Assembly: GCA_024761205.1 (NCBI GenBank)
Contig: JAMASS010000023.1
Coordinates: 1 to 64,000, forward strand
From: Limisphaerales bacterium
Lineage (GTDB): Bacteria; Verrucomicrobiota; Verrucomicrobiia; Limisphaerales; AAA164-E04
DNA length: 64,000 nt
Reading direction: 5' to 3'
In this document: positions 10,606 through 18,435 of the stretch, piece by piece
Layout of the letters: each line of letters begins with the position of its first letter
Position numbering within the stretch: position 1 is the stretch's first letter
The notes under the pieces: model-generated
Told to the model about the DNA's origin: nothing
Seen by the model: only the letters and a program-made list of their open reading frames with translations
Databases searched by the model: none
Made by a program: the position numbers and the translations under genes

Positions 10606-11546
10606 GAATTGGAATCGGTGCGAGGCTGTTCGTCCCAATAGGTAACAAATTCGCTAATGGGCTGCAGTTGTTCGGGATTGAACACCTGTTGGCAGATTTC
10701 TGCGCGCTGGTGTTCAAACTGTTCGTACTCCCTCGTTTCGTGGGGATTGAAAACCGGTGAGGGACGATCGTAAACCACGGTCGCGCCGGGGCAGGTGGAT
10801 TCTCCAGCGGCTTTCCAGTCCCAATACATGGAGAGACCAACGAGGCGATCGCCCACGTAGATCGCCTCGTTGAGTTCATGGGTCACGATGATCAAAGTGT
10901 AGGGTGGCGGTCCGTTCTTCTTCTTGGCTTCACGATTCTGATCGTAGAAATGAAGGAGGAGGCGTTGCAGATCTTCTCGGGTGGCTTCATCCAAGGCGCC
11001 GAAGGGTTCGTCTAGGAGAATGATCTCCGGCTTCATGATCAGCGCCTGAGCGATTGCCACCCGCTGGCGCATGCCGCCCGACATCTCGTGCGGGTAGAGC
11101 TTCATGGCGTCCTTGAGTTTAACCTTCTCGAGATATTCGGCCGCGAGTTGCAGGTGCTCTCGTCGTAGCTTGCGCCATTTGGGATACTGAAAGAGTCGGA
11201 AGAAAATACTGGTCTGATCGAGCTTCAGTCCCAGGGCCACGTTTTCCTGAGCCGTAAGGAAGGGGAATAACGAGTAGTGTTGATACACAATTCCTCGGTC
11301 GCGTCCGGGGCCTTGGATCGGGATCATTTCGCTCGAGTCATGGGCAAGATCCATTAGCATTTGCCCTTTATTCGGGAGATGCGTGCCGACAATGGCGCGA
11401 AGCAGTGTTGACTTGCCGCAGCCACTGGGCCCGACCAAGGAGAGAAAATGACCGCGTTCTACCTTCAAGTTAACGTCCCACAGGACTTTTTTACTGCCAA
11501 ACCAGTGAGAAATATTGCGGCATTCGAGGGTGATAGAATCAGTCAT
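10602..11546 (-). CDS. ABC transporter ATP-binding protein, NitT/TauT (SsuB/TauB) type
   Basis: A 314-residue nucleotide-binding subunit. Walker A is GPSGCGKST, the Q-loop is followed by HYSLFPFLTAQENVALGL, the signature is MSGGMRQRVAIAQAL, Walker B is IILLDEPFGALD and the H-loop is IIVTHELNEAIYVGD. The pattern is that of importers for taurine, nitrate, sulfonates or related small molecules. The C-terminal 60 residues, after the H-loop, are longer than in TauB and contain a PSPVFNPHETREYEQFEHQR stretch of unknown role. The ATG at 11546 leaves 7 bp after the permease gene; upstream codons run back into that gene. It pairs with the permease at 11554 and the lipoprotein at 12810. Confidence 0.92.
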   Translation of the reverse strand: MTDSITLECRNISHWFGSKKVLWDVNLKVERGHFLSLVGPSGCGKSTLLRAIVGTHLPNKGQMLMDLAHDSSEMIPIQGPGRDRGIVYQHYSLFPFLTAQENVALGLKLDQTSIFFRLFQYPKWRKLRREHLQLAAEYLEKVKLKDAMKLYPHEMSGGMRQRVAIAQALIMKPEIILLDEPFGALDEATREDLQRLLLHFYDQNREAKKKNGPPPYTLIIVTHELNEAIYVGDRLVGLSMYWDWKAAGESTCPGATVVYDRPSPVFNPHETREYEQFEHQRAEICQQVFNPEQLQPISEFVTYWDEQPRTDSNS

Positions 11547-11553
11547 GGCGTCA

Positions 11554-12354
11554 TCAATGTTGCTCGTGCCATGGGCACAGCCAGCGTTCCATCCGCCGCA
11601 GGGTGAAGTCCATGAGATAACCGAATACCGCAAGCAACGTCAGGTAAGGGTAAACGACGCTCATATTGAGCCGTTTGGATTGCAGCCGGATCCGGTAGCC
11701 GAAGCCCACGTCACCGAAGACCATTTCCGCCGCGATCAGATAAACCATGGCCGGACCGATCATAAGTCGCGTTGTCTCGATGAGTTTGGGAAGCACGAAC
11801 TTAAAGATGATCACCCAAATGACTTCGGCGTGTGATGCACCCAGCGTGTAGGCTTTGAACTGCAATTCATCAGGGAACGATTTGATCGTCAGATAAATCG
11901 CGATCGACATGGTCGGCAGGATGCCGAAGGCGATCATGGAAACGTACATCGCGGTGTCGAGTCCGGCCATGACCATGAAGACGGCAACGGCCGCGGTCGG
12001 CGGAATCTTGGCAAAAAAGGAAAGCAAGGGGTAAAGAAACGCTTCGAATTTGGGAAAGCAGCCCATGAAGATGCCGATGATCAACGAACCCGTGATGCCA
12101 TAGAACAGGCCGAGAAACAAACGATAGCCGGTCGCCTTGGCGTCGACGAGTAACCACCGCTCGCCGGAACGGTGATTAGGTTCGATCGATTGAACCACAC
12201 CGTCTTTGAGCTGAGACCAGGTGGGAATGGTGGTGTCATTGGGGTTGGTTTGGTGCTGGCGATAGGAGAGCCAAGTGTAGCAGGGCAGCAGCGTTAGCAC
12301 AGAAAGCAGACCGAGAACGATTCTCGTCGATTGGTGAATCGGTCGTCGTATCAT
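11554..12354 (-). CDS. ABC transporter permease, NitT/TauT (SsuC/TauC) type
   Basis: A 266-residue inner-membrane protein with an N-terminal helix (IVLGLLSVLTLLPCYTW), a soluble insert of about 50 residues and then about five further helices of the BPD_transp_1 fold. The cytoplasmic EAA-like loop is AYTLGASHAEVIWVIIFKFV, matching the EAAxxxGA...IxxP coupling motif that contacts the ATPase. The next part, LIETTRLMIGPAMVYLIAAE, is typical of TauC/SsuC. It lies 6 bp after the stop of the small gene at 12361 and 7 bp before the ATPase. The unusually long loop between helix 1 and helix 2 is worth noting. Substrate cannot be read from sequence. Confidence 0.9.
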   Translation of the reverse strand: MIRRPIHQSTRIVLGLLSVLTLLPCYTWLSYRQHQTNPNDTTIPTWSQLKDGVVQSIEPNHRSGERWLLVDAKATGYRLFLGLFYGITGSLIIGIFMGCFPKFEAFLYPLLSFFAKIPPTAAVAVFMVMAGLDTAMYVSMIAFGILPTMSIAIYLTIKSFPDELQFKAYTLGASHAEVIWVIIFKFVLPKLIETTRLMIGPAMVYLIAAEMVFGDVGFGYRIRLQSKRLNMSVVYPYLTLLAVFGYLMDFTLRRMERWLCPWHEQH

Positions 12355-12360
12355 CGAAGG

Positions 12361-12777
12361 CTAAATGGAATTGAGATCGTCCTGGATCTGATTTAATTGC
12401 TTGGTGGTGAGGTGAGCACTCAGCATGGTTGCCAGATGTTCAGCCTTGGCACGGTCCTCTTTGGCCACGTGGAGCTCCAGCTTGCCTTGCTTGCATCCGG
12501 GAATCCCTTTGAATGTTCTGAGGCTCTTCCCTTGGAACTTCAGGCTCTGGGTAAACCAGCCAGACTTGAATTCTACCGAGAGCAGATCGTCGAGCAGAAC
12601 CTTCACCTCCTGGACGCCGGTATTAAAGATGCCGAGGAATTGGGAGTCGATTTCTAATCGAAGCCCCTTGCCCTCGTAGTGGATGAGCCCTTCAGCCGTT
12701 CCAAACCCGCCGAAGGCTCCGGACAGGGAGCACGGGATGGAGATGCTGTCAGACATCATGACTGGCGTTTCTACCAT
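12361..12777 (-). CDS. Small soluble protein of unknown family, possibly PH-like
   Basis: A 138-residue protein, not recognised. It has no signal peptide or TM segment. The middle (about 30-110) alternates short beta-like strands (EGLIHYEGKGLRLEI, VKVLLDDLLSVEFKSGW, TQSLKFQGKSLRTF, GKLELHV) and ends in an amphipathic helix (RAKAEHLATMLSAHL). Seven strands capped by a C-terminal helix would be the layout of a pleckstrin-homology-like domain, but this is only an inference from the pattern. It sits inside the operon, 32 bp after the substrate-binding lipoprotein and 6 bp before the permease, so it is likely co-expressed with the ABC importer. The start could instead be the ATG at 12756 (MSDSIS). 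A cytoplasmic adaptor for the PspA/ATPase part is one possibility. Confidence 0.7.
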   Translation of the reverse strand: MVETPVMMSDSISIPCSLSGAFGGFGTAEGLIHYEGKGLRLEIDSQFLGIFNTGVQEVKVLLDDLLSVEFKSGWFTQSLKFQGKSLRTFKGIPGCKQGKLELHVAKEDRAKAEHLATMLSAHLTTKQLNQIQDDLNSI

Positions 12778-12809
12778 ACCCGTTTCCCGGTGCCGACGTT
12801 CGTGTGAAG

Positions 12810-13889
12810 TTATTGGGCCTTGGCCGTCACCAGATCGATGTAAGAAGCGTCAAAGCGGAGTTCCCCTGTCCCCTCGCTGCCATAGGCCAAGCCGGGCTCC
12901 CGTTCCACAATTTCATGGGCGATGCAGAAGGCGGTTACTTTCTTCATGATCTCCGGCAGTTCTGATCCGGTGAGGATCGCTTTCCCTTCTGCGGGCGTGC
13001 CAAAGAATTTGGTTTGCTTGACCACGGTTTTCATCGATTCCAGATCGAGATGAGAAAATTTTTCACCCAGGGCGACGAGTGTGTCATCACGGGTCTCGGG
13101 ATCGGCGATCCGTTGATTCACGGCATAGAAGGCGTCGATCACAGCGCAGGCAAAGTCCTCGCCACCGGGTTTCTGGAGAGATTCTTGAGACACGATCACC
13201 GCGTCGATAATCTCATTGGGGATTGCGGTGGAGTCGAAAAGGACTTTGGTGTCTGGACGTTTGTTTAGGGTTTCCATAGCAAAAGGATTCCAAACGACGA
13301 TGGCTTCGACCGAGTCCTGCTTTTGTTGCATGGCGACGGCGGCGGCGCCTGGATCCATGTTGCTGAAGTTATAGTCAGCTTCTTTCTCGCCTAGGATCTC
13401 GAGGTTGCGAACAAAGCAATATTCGGAAACGGTTTTCTCCAATCCGAGGACCTTCTTGCCTCGGAGATCTGTCACGCTTTTGATTGCTTCCGTGACGATG
13501 CAGGCATCGGCGCCGGCGCTGGTTGAGGTTGGCAAGATCATCACCGAAGGACGCGAGAGTGCAGGATTGAGGGCGTCCATGTTAGTGAGACAGGCGGCGT
13601 CTGCTTGGGACGAGCCGTACATGGTGAGGCAGGAATCGTAATCCGCCTCATGAAGGACGATGTCGACGTTCCACTTTTCCTCAATGGGACCGAATTTTCC
13701 CTCGGCACCGTCGATGAGGTTCGAGACATGAGCGACACCGAAAACGCTCCAAGAAGGATATTCGCTCCAGGCGAGTGAAAAGCTGGGGGTTTGAGTTGAA
13801 TCACTGCTGGACCCGCAGCCGATGGTGAACGCCAGGCAGGCGGCGATGGCGAGTGAGCCGATCAAGTTTGTTGTGTTGAGTTGTTTCAT
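12810..13889 (-). CDS. Substrate-binding lipoprotein, NMT1/THI5-like (NitT/TauT type)
   Basis: A 359-residue lipoprotein: signal peptide with lipobox FTIGC (Cys about 25) followed by a serine-rich linker. The mature domain starts SLAWSEYPSWSVFGVAHVSN and continues with RGKKVLGLEKTVSEYCFVRN and VEAIVVWNPFAMETL, the segments that line the ligand cleft in taurine/nitrate/thiamine-precursor binding proteins. It should deliver ligand to the permease at 11554. It follows the PspA gene by 183 bp, the largest gap in the operon, so an internal promoter is possible. It is the only one of the operon's three binding modules without an OmpA domain. Ligand unknown. Confidence 0.88.
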   Translation of the reverse strand: MKQLNTTNLIGSLAIAACLAFTIGCGSSSDSTQTPSFSLAWSEYPSWSVFGVAHVSNLIDGAEGKFGPIEEKWNVDIVLHEADYDSCLTMYGSSQADAACLTNMDALNPALSRPSVMILPTSTSAGADACIVTEAIKSVTDLRGKKVLGLEKTVSEYCFVRNLEILGEKEADYNFSNMDPGAAAVAMQQKQDSVEAIVVWNPFAMETLNKRPDTKVLFDSTAIPNEIIDAVIVSQESLQKPGGEDFACAVIDAFYAVNQRIADPETRDDTLVALGEKFSHLDLESMKTVVKQTKFFGTPAEGKAILTGSELPEIMKKVTAFCIAHEIVEREPGLAYGSEGTGELRFDASYIDLVTAKAQ

Positions 13890-13988
13890 GGTTTCTTTTC
13901 CTTGCTGTACTGATGTTACTTTTCGTTAGCTTCTCTGTTCGTAGTGAGTGTCAATTTTCGTATTCGTCAAGCGACGTTTGGGGGGAAA

Positions 13989-14030
13989 GCGGCAGATGGA
14001 CCGCCACACTCCAGACGCTTGCACGACTCC
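13989..14030. repeat. Dispersed hairpin repeat, copy A
   Basis: A short stem (GCGG, loop of 8, CCGC) followed by the tail CACACTCCAGACGCTTGCACG. It lies in the 183-bp gap between the PspA gene and the substrate-binding lipoprotein gene. Related copies are at 20996, 33227 and 36160. This copy has the weakest stem. Confidence 0.4.
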
Positions 14031-14072
14031 GTTTGGTTTTGCTTTCGGACGGACAATTTCAAACTCGCCTGC

Positions 14073-14900
14073 CTATTCCGGCAGGGCAGTGTCTCCACTC
14101 TTGGAATCCTTCTGTTCACTTGATTTTTCAACTTCTTCCGTAAGGCCGATCAAATCATCGAATTCTGACGTTGAATCCGAGGTGCGGGCGTATTCGAGGA
14201 ACTCGGCCTCTTGCGCTTTTGTGTCGGTGCCCGCCATCTCCTTGGCAATCCGGGCTTCCGCCCGAACCTCTTGCCGCATCTGTCTGAGCGATTGAAGTTC
14301 TTCGGCCGTTCCGTCCTCGGCAATGCCGGCGATGGTGTCGGCGATTTCTTTTTCTTGTTTGGCGGAAATCACCTCGGCGACGGCGTCGGCTGCTTCAGAC
14401 CGGATTTTTTCGACCTCGCGCAGCAATTGTTGTAGCTGAACGTTGTGTTCGCTGATGGTCTTTTTGTATTCACTGACATCACCCTCAAGTTCATCGATCC
14501 GTTCCTGCTTCTCGTTGAGGGTTGAGGAGAAATCGTTAAATGCGGCCAAGCATTTCTTGTAGCCCTCATCGGCGTGGATGGCTTCTTTGGATTTTCCTTC
14601 GGCCTGTAGTTTGGCGACCGTTTGCTTGGCTTTGGCCAAGGCGCCGGATTTCAGTCGCTCGAGATTGGCCACATCGTTGCTCAGCTGCTTGATCTTGGCC
14701 GTCTTGGCTTCTTCCTGCGCGATCAGACTGGAAACGGCCTGTTTGAATTGGTGAATCCGCGAGATCTTTTCCTTGGCGATCTCGTCGTACTTGGCGCGGA
14801 TGACGTGGGGATTTGTGTCGAGGACGCGTCGGGCGGAATCGACCTGACCCGTGAGGAGGTAACCGACTGCCTTAATCCATCTTCCTATCGCTCGAAACAT
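14073..14900 (-). CDS. PspA/IM30-family membrane-stress protein
   Basis: A 275-residue, almost wholly alpha-helical, charged protein. It opens MFRAIGRWIKAVGYLLTGQV, an amphipathic helix like PspA helix 0, and then has long coiled-coil helices to about residue 220 (ERLKSGALAKAKQTVAKLQ, NEKQERIDELEGDVSEYKK) and an acidic C-terminal tail. PspA, IM30/Vipp1 and ESCRT-III share this fold and polymerise on membranes to repair or remodel them. The ATG at 14900 gives the helix-0 start; a start at 14981 would add 27 basic residues with no family match. The gene lies 28 bp after the TM coiled-coil gene in the operon. The pairing with an AAA ATPase in the same transcript resembles ESCRT-III/Vps4 logic, which is inference. 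Confidence 0.85.
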   Translation of the reverse strand: MFRAIGRWIKAVGYLLTGQVDSARRVLDTNPHVIRAKYDEIAKEKISRIHQFKQAVSSLIAQEEAKTAKIKQLSNDVANLERLKSGALAKAKQTVAKLQAEGKSKEAIHADEGYKKCLAAFNDFSSTLNEKQERIDELEGDVSEYKKTISEHNVQLQQLLREVEKIRSEAADAVAEVISAKQEKEIADTIAGIAEDGTAEELQSLRQMRQEVRAEARIAKEMAGTDTKAQEAEFLEYARTSDSTSEFDDLIGLTEEVEKSSEQKDSKSGDTALPE

Positions 14901-14928
14901 AGTGCTTTTCCTTTGTTTTTTAGTGTTC

Positions 14929-15837
14929 TTATTTTTCTGAAACTTTGGCTTCCCGCATCCACTTGTCCACTCGCGCTTCAATGTTGCGAGCCACCTTTAG
15001 GCTTTGATCCAATTCATCTCGCATTTGTCGCAGCCTGCCAGTCGAAGCCTCGGCCGTGCCCAATTGTTTGAGGCCGACGAGCGTGGTGCTGAGTTGCTGC
15101 ACACTTGCTTGAATATCCTCTACGATCGTCTCTCTTTGTTCCAAGATCGGCTTCCGAGCGGCCTCGGTGTTGAGCGAGGTGGCGGTCTCCCAGAGTTGAA
15201 TCGTTTGCTCGAGGAGCTCGACGCAATGATCGAAGAGTTCGGTCACCTTGGCATGAATATCCACCATGGTGGTCAGCTGATGACTGGTGGCATCGTTACG
15301 GGTCTCTTGGAAGACCTTGATCAGTGCCCGAAGATCTTGCAGGGACTTTTCCGGTCGCGGATCATTGTCGGATGATTCGAGTCGGCGTTCGAGTTGATCC
15401 AACTCTCGTTCCTTGTGAGCGAGTTCATCGGCCTCCATCTCTTGAATCACTTGGGCGGCGGTTTTTTCGCCTCCGAGGATAAGTCGGGTTAGGAAGATGC
15501 CGCCAGCTCCAATAATACCAGCGAGGCCAGCAAAGGCCGCGATGCTGGCGGCCTTCCAGTCGAAGGCCCACGCGGCGGTCAACGAGGTAATGCCGAAGAG
15601 AAACGGTGCGAGAACCAGGGGACTACCAATATGGCGCAGGAGAACCTGATTTCGGATTTGACGATTATCGATCATCGTTTCATCTGGTCGTTCCCGAAAG
15701 TATCCATGAGCCCTTCTTTCGAGGACAGGATTTTTGCTCGGCGATTGTTGAGGGACCGGGAGCAGATCAAAACAGGACTCGAAGATCACCCAAGAGGCGG
15801 TGATTTCAAGTGGTTGCGGCTGTGCTTGTTCCTGCAT
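14929..15837 (-). CDS. Membrane protein with C-terminal coiled coil, unknown family
   Basis: Not recognised. The clear part starts at an internal ATG (15675): IDNRQIRNQVLLRHIGSPLV, two TM helices (PFLFGITSLTAAWAF and IAAFAGLAGIIGAGGIFL), then about 170 residues of charged helix and coiled coil (KERELDQLERRLESSDND, LDQSLKVARNIEARVDKW). The cytoplasmic helical half could pack against PspA, encoded 28 bp downstream. The start is uncertain: 15837 (302 residues) leaves 32 bp after the preceding gene, whereas 15675 (248 residues) begins at the clear domain; neither has a strong Shine-Dalgarno sequence. The extra 54 residues have no recognisable features. In PspA operons of other bacteria small TM partners recruit PspA to the membrane, so a similar anchor role is plausible. 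Confidence 0.75.
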   Translation of the reverse strand: MQEQAQPQPLEITASWVIFESCFDLLPVPQQSPSKNPVLERRAHGYFRERPDETMIDNRQIRNQVLLRHIGSPLVLAPFLFGITSLTAAWAFDWKAASIAAFAGLAGIIGAGGIFLTRLILGGEKTAAQVIQEMEADELAHKERELDQLERRLESSDNDPRPEKSLQDLRALIKVFQETRNDATSHQLTTMVDIHAKVTELFDHCVELLEQTIQLWETATSLNTEAARKPILEQRETIVEDIQASVQQLSTTLVGLKQLGTAEASTGRLRQMRDELDQSLKVARNIEARVDKWMREAKVSEK

Positions 15838-15869
15838 CAGAGTTTTCTGCCAAAAGTCTCGATCCTGTC

Positions 15870-17450
15870 TCAGTAGGGCAGTTGCCCGACAATGAATCGG
15901 ACGGATTGAGCGGCGCCAGCCCGAGCTTGTGAGGGCATTGCCTCCGTTCGGATGCGTTGGCTGCCAATGCCGTCGTTCATTAAACATTGGGCCACCGCGC
16001 CGGCACGTTGCTCGGCGAGCCGTCGATTCGCGTTAGCATCGCCTTCAGCCCGTGTTTGGCCGATGATGCGAAGGTAAAACTCGGGAAACGTCTTGAGTTT
16101 TTTAGCCATTCCCGCCAAATCCCGCTTGCTGGCCAGGCTGATGTTGCTCGAGCCGCGAACGAATACCAGCGGCTTCATCTTCAGTTCACCGACAGGACGC
16201 AGTTGACTCCATTGGGCGTCGCTGATGGCTTGAGCTTCGGCTGTCGTTCGTATGGTTTCCATGGTCGACAAATCGGGGCCCAGCTCGGAAACCATGTTGA
16301 TGTCTCGGGCCGGATGAAATGAGCTGTCTTTCAATTCGGCGAGAATCTGCTGGTAGAACAGGGTGTGGTATTTCCCCTCCAGAGGATCGCGGTCTATGGC
16401 CTCCGTCTTTACCAAAACCTCCACAATGTTAGCGATGATGTCTTCAATGTGTTGCAGATCTTGCGAGGCATTTCCGTTGTCCAGACCGAAGTGGGCAAAG
16501 TTTTCGAGCGTGTTTTTCCATCGGATGCCTTGGACGACCTTTTGTGCTTGGGCGTCGTTGAGCGGGTCGCCTCCTGTTTCGCCAGCATCTTTTTGGACCA
16601 AGGCTTGCATGCCGTTTTCCTGTTGATTGAGCTGATAGGCGGCGCGGAAATACGCTTTGATGAGATCCGCGACTTGTTCAGGTTGATCCCGCAGAAAGTC
16701 GCGACGCGCCACCAGCACATCGACAATGTAACCATTGAGTTTCGAACTATCGAGCAGGATCTGGTAGCCATATTGATTGACGGCGCGGGAGATATAAGGT
16801 TCCCAGAGCACGAATGCCCGTTTCTGGGATCCCCGATGGGAGCGCGCTTGGTCCAGGACGGCTCGCGCGCCGTCCGCTTCGATCCACCATTTCTCCGGCA
16901 GGCGCGGGAGATTGAAGTGAGCGAGCACGACACGCGCGAGAAATTCGCTCGGAGAATCGGGCGTGAGGACCATGCATGCTTCGGGATCATTGAGTGCTTG
17001 CAGGCTGGAAACAACGTTGGTTTTCGCGATGATAGCGTCGCCCCCCTTGGTTTCGTCGATTATCATGACGATGCTGCCGGGGAACTCGCCTGCGTTGGCC
17101 CCGGCAGTGAGATAAGAATCTATGGTAAAGACCGCTAGGTCGACATCGCCGTTTTTCAATGCGGCTAGGCGTCTGGCGTAATCGGCCTGGTCATCCAAGA
17201 TGTTGAGCTTGATGCCGTCAGACTTGAGCCGATGCTTGATCTCCTCCGATCGGAGAATAGCATAGCCGGAGAATGAGTCGGTAGCGATCCGCATCTCGGA
17301 TTGGTATTGGCTGGTGGAGCCGGTGTCTTCCGTAAGTTTTTCTGAGAAGAATGGGGCCACTAGAAACTTGTAGGCTGCGGCCAAGACCAGCAGGATCACG
17401 ACCCAGAGGGCGGAGGCGACCAGATAACCTTTGGCTTTTTTTTGACTCAT
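15870..17450 (-). CDS. Membrane-anchored substrate-binding protein fused to a C-terminal OmpA-like domain
   Basis: A 526-residue protein. An N-terminal TM anchor (VASALWVVILLVLAAAYKFL) is followed by an NMT1-like binding domain (about 50-330: MRIATDSFSGYAILRSEEIK, GDVDLAVFTIDSYLTAGA, KRAFVLWEPYISRAVNQYG). The last 110 residues are OmpA-like (IIGQTRAEGDANANRRLAEQ then RAGAVAQCLMNDGI). The Arg that binds diaminopimelate is kept, but the Asp of the usual GHTD is replaced (GQTR), so peptidoglycan binding may be weak or lost. The protein would tether a ligand sensor in the periplasm. It starts 4 bp after the VWA gene. The related protein at 18436 has the same two-domain plan with an intact Asp. 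The ligand and the idea that it feeds the ABC importer are inferred. Confidence 0.85.
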   Translation of the reverse strand: MSQKKAKGYLVASALWVVILLVLAAAYKFLVAPFFSEKLTEDTGSTSQYQSEMRIATDSFSGYAILRSEEIKHRLKSDGIKLNILDDQADYARRLAALKNGDVDLAVFTIDSYLTAGANAGEFPGSIVMIIDETKGGDAIIAKTNVVSSLQALNDPEACMVLTPDSPSEFLARVVLAHFNLPRLPEKWWIEADGARAVLDQARSHRGSQKRAFVLWEPYISRAVNQYGYQILLDSSKLNGYIVDVLVARRDFLRDQPEQVADLIKAYFRAAYQLNQQENGMQALVQKDAGETGGDPLNDAQAQKVVQGIRWKNTLENFAHFGLDNGNASQDLQHIEDIIANIVEVLVKTEAIDRDPLEGKYHTLFYQQILAELKDSSFHPARDINMVSELGPDLSTMETIRTTAEAQAISDAQWSQLRPVGELKMKPLVFVRGSSNISLASKRDLAGMAKKLKTFPEFYLRIIGQTRAEGDANANRRLAEQRAGAVAQCLMNDGIGSQRIRTEAMPSQARAGAAQSVRFIVGQLPY

Positions 17451-17454
17451 TTAG

Positions 17455-18411
17455 CTAACCAGCTTTCTTTACTAGGACTAGTAGAATGATCAGCCCTACA
17501 ATGCCAATCATTAAGAGATTTCTAATGGATGTGGTGCGGTGGACGGTGGGGGGTGCGTGCGTTTGGTTTGACTGAGGTGTTTGGGCACGAGGCGGATTCT
17601 GGAGGCTGCTTTGATTTACGGATCCGTTTTCCTGCCAGGCACTTTCGCCGATCGGTTGATTGCCCGCGGCCGACAGAGCTTGAAGGGCTGCAGCGGCGCA
17701 TTCAATGGGGAGCGGGGCGATTAGCTCGAATGCTTCATCCATGGAAAAGTCACCGCTGTCAGTTGAGAGTTCGGCAAAAACTTCCTGGATTGCTTTCTTC
17801 AAAGAGTCGGGGTCATTGGCCCGCCGATAGGAGTGGGCCATTGTGGCCAGCGTATGATCCTGATCCATGTCCACGCCGATGACATCCATGGTGATGCCGC
17901 GAGCCAGCACTTCCGGGGTGTAGAGATCAACGAGTTCGGGATCATTGGCGTCGCCGTCCGTGACGATTAACAGGCGGTAGGTGCCGTAGCCGTATTGTTG
18001 AGTCCGGGCTTCGAGCAGGCGGTCAGTGCCGATCTTGATGTATTCTCCGAGGGGTGTGCCGTGATTTGCCTGGGGTCGGTCAATTGCGGCGATTAATCGA
18101 GATTCATCACGGGGGCCGAGAGGGTAGACCCAATGGTCTTCTAGGTTATTGGCGCTAAACACGAGCAGTCCGATGTGAGTCGTCTCGGGGACGTTTTTCA
18201 GGACGGCCTTGAGCGCGGCCTTGGCGGCGTTCATTTTATTGATGCCGCTGCTGCGCATCCGTTGTTTCATGGAGCCTGAAGCGTCGAGGACGATGACGAC
18301 GTTATCGTGATATTCGGCGCTGGTTTCGATCTGCCTCTCTTGGGCGACTGTGAGGGGACTGAGGCTGAGCAAGGCAATGAGCACTGTTGCTGTGATTTGG
18401 AAAGCATTCAT
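17455..18411 (-). CDS. VWA-domain protein with signal peptide and C-terminal TM anchor
   Basis: A 318-residue protein. A signal peptide (VLIALLSLSPLTVAQ) leads to a von Willebrand A domain (about 35-215) with a complete metal-ion-dependent adhesion site: DASGS (near 43), a Thr at HGTPLGEYI and an Asp at VTDGDAND. A low-complexity Pro/Gln/Thr linker follows (residues about 255-290) and then a C-terminal TM helix (LLMIGIVGLIILLVLV) ending in KKAG. Orientation should be periplasmic, anchored to the inner membrane. VWA proteins assemble complexes through divalent cations, and in BatA/MoxR-type systems work with AAA ATPases. It sits 24 bp after the SBP-OmpA gene and 4 bp before the next, so it is firmly in the operon. 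Confidence 0.88.
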   Translation of the reverse strand: MNAFQITATVLIALLSLSPLTVAQERQIETSAEYHDNVVIVLDASGSMKQRMRSSGINKMNAAKAALKAVLKNVPETTHIGLLVFSANNLEDHWVYPLGPRDESRLIAAIDRPQANHGTPLGEYIKIGTDRLLEARTQQYGYGTYRLLIVTDGDANDPELVDLYTPEVLARGITMDVIGVDMDQDHTLATMAHSYRRANDPDSLKKAIQEVFAELSTDSGDFSMDEAFELIAPLPIECAAAALQALSAAGNQPIGESAWQENGSVNQSSLQNPPRAQTPQSNQTHAPPTVHRTTSIRNLLMIGIVGLIILLVLVKKAG

Positions 18412-18435
18412 AATCAGTTTAGGTATTTGCCTCTC

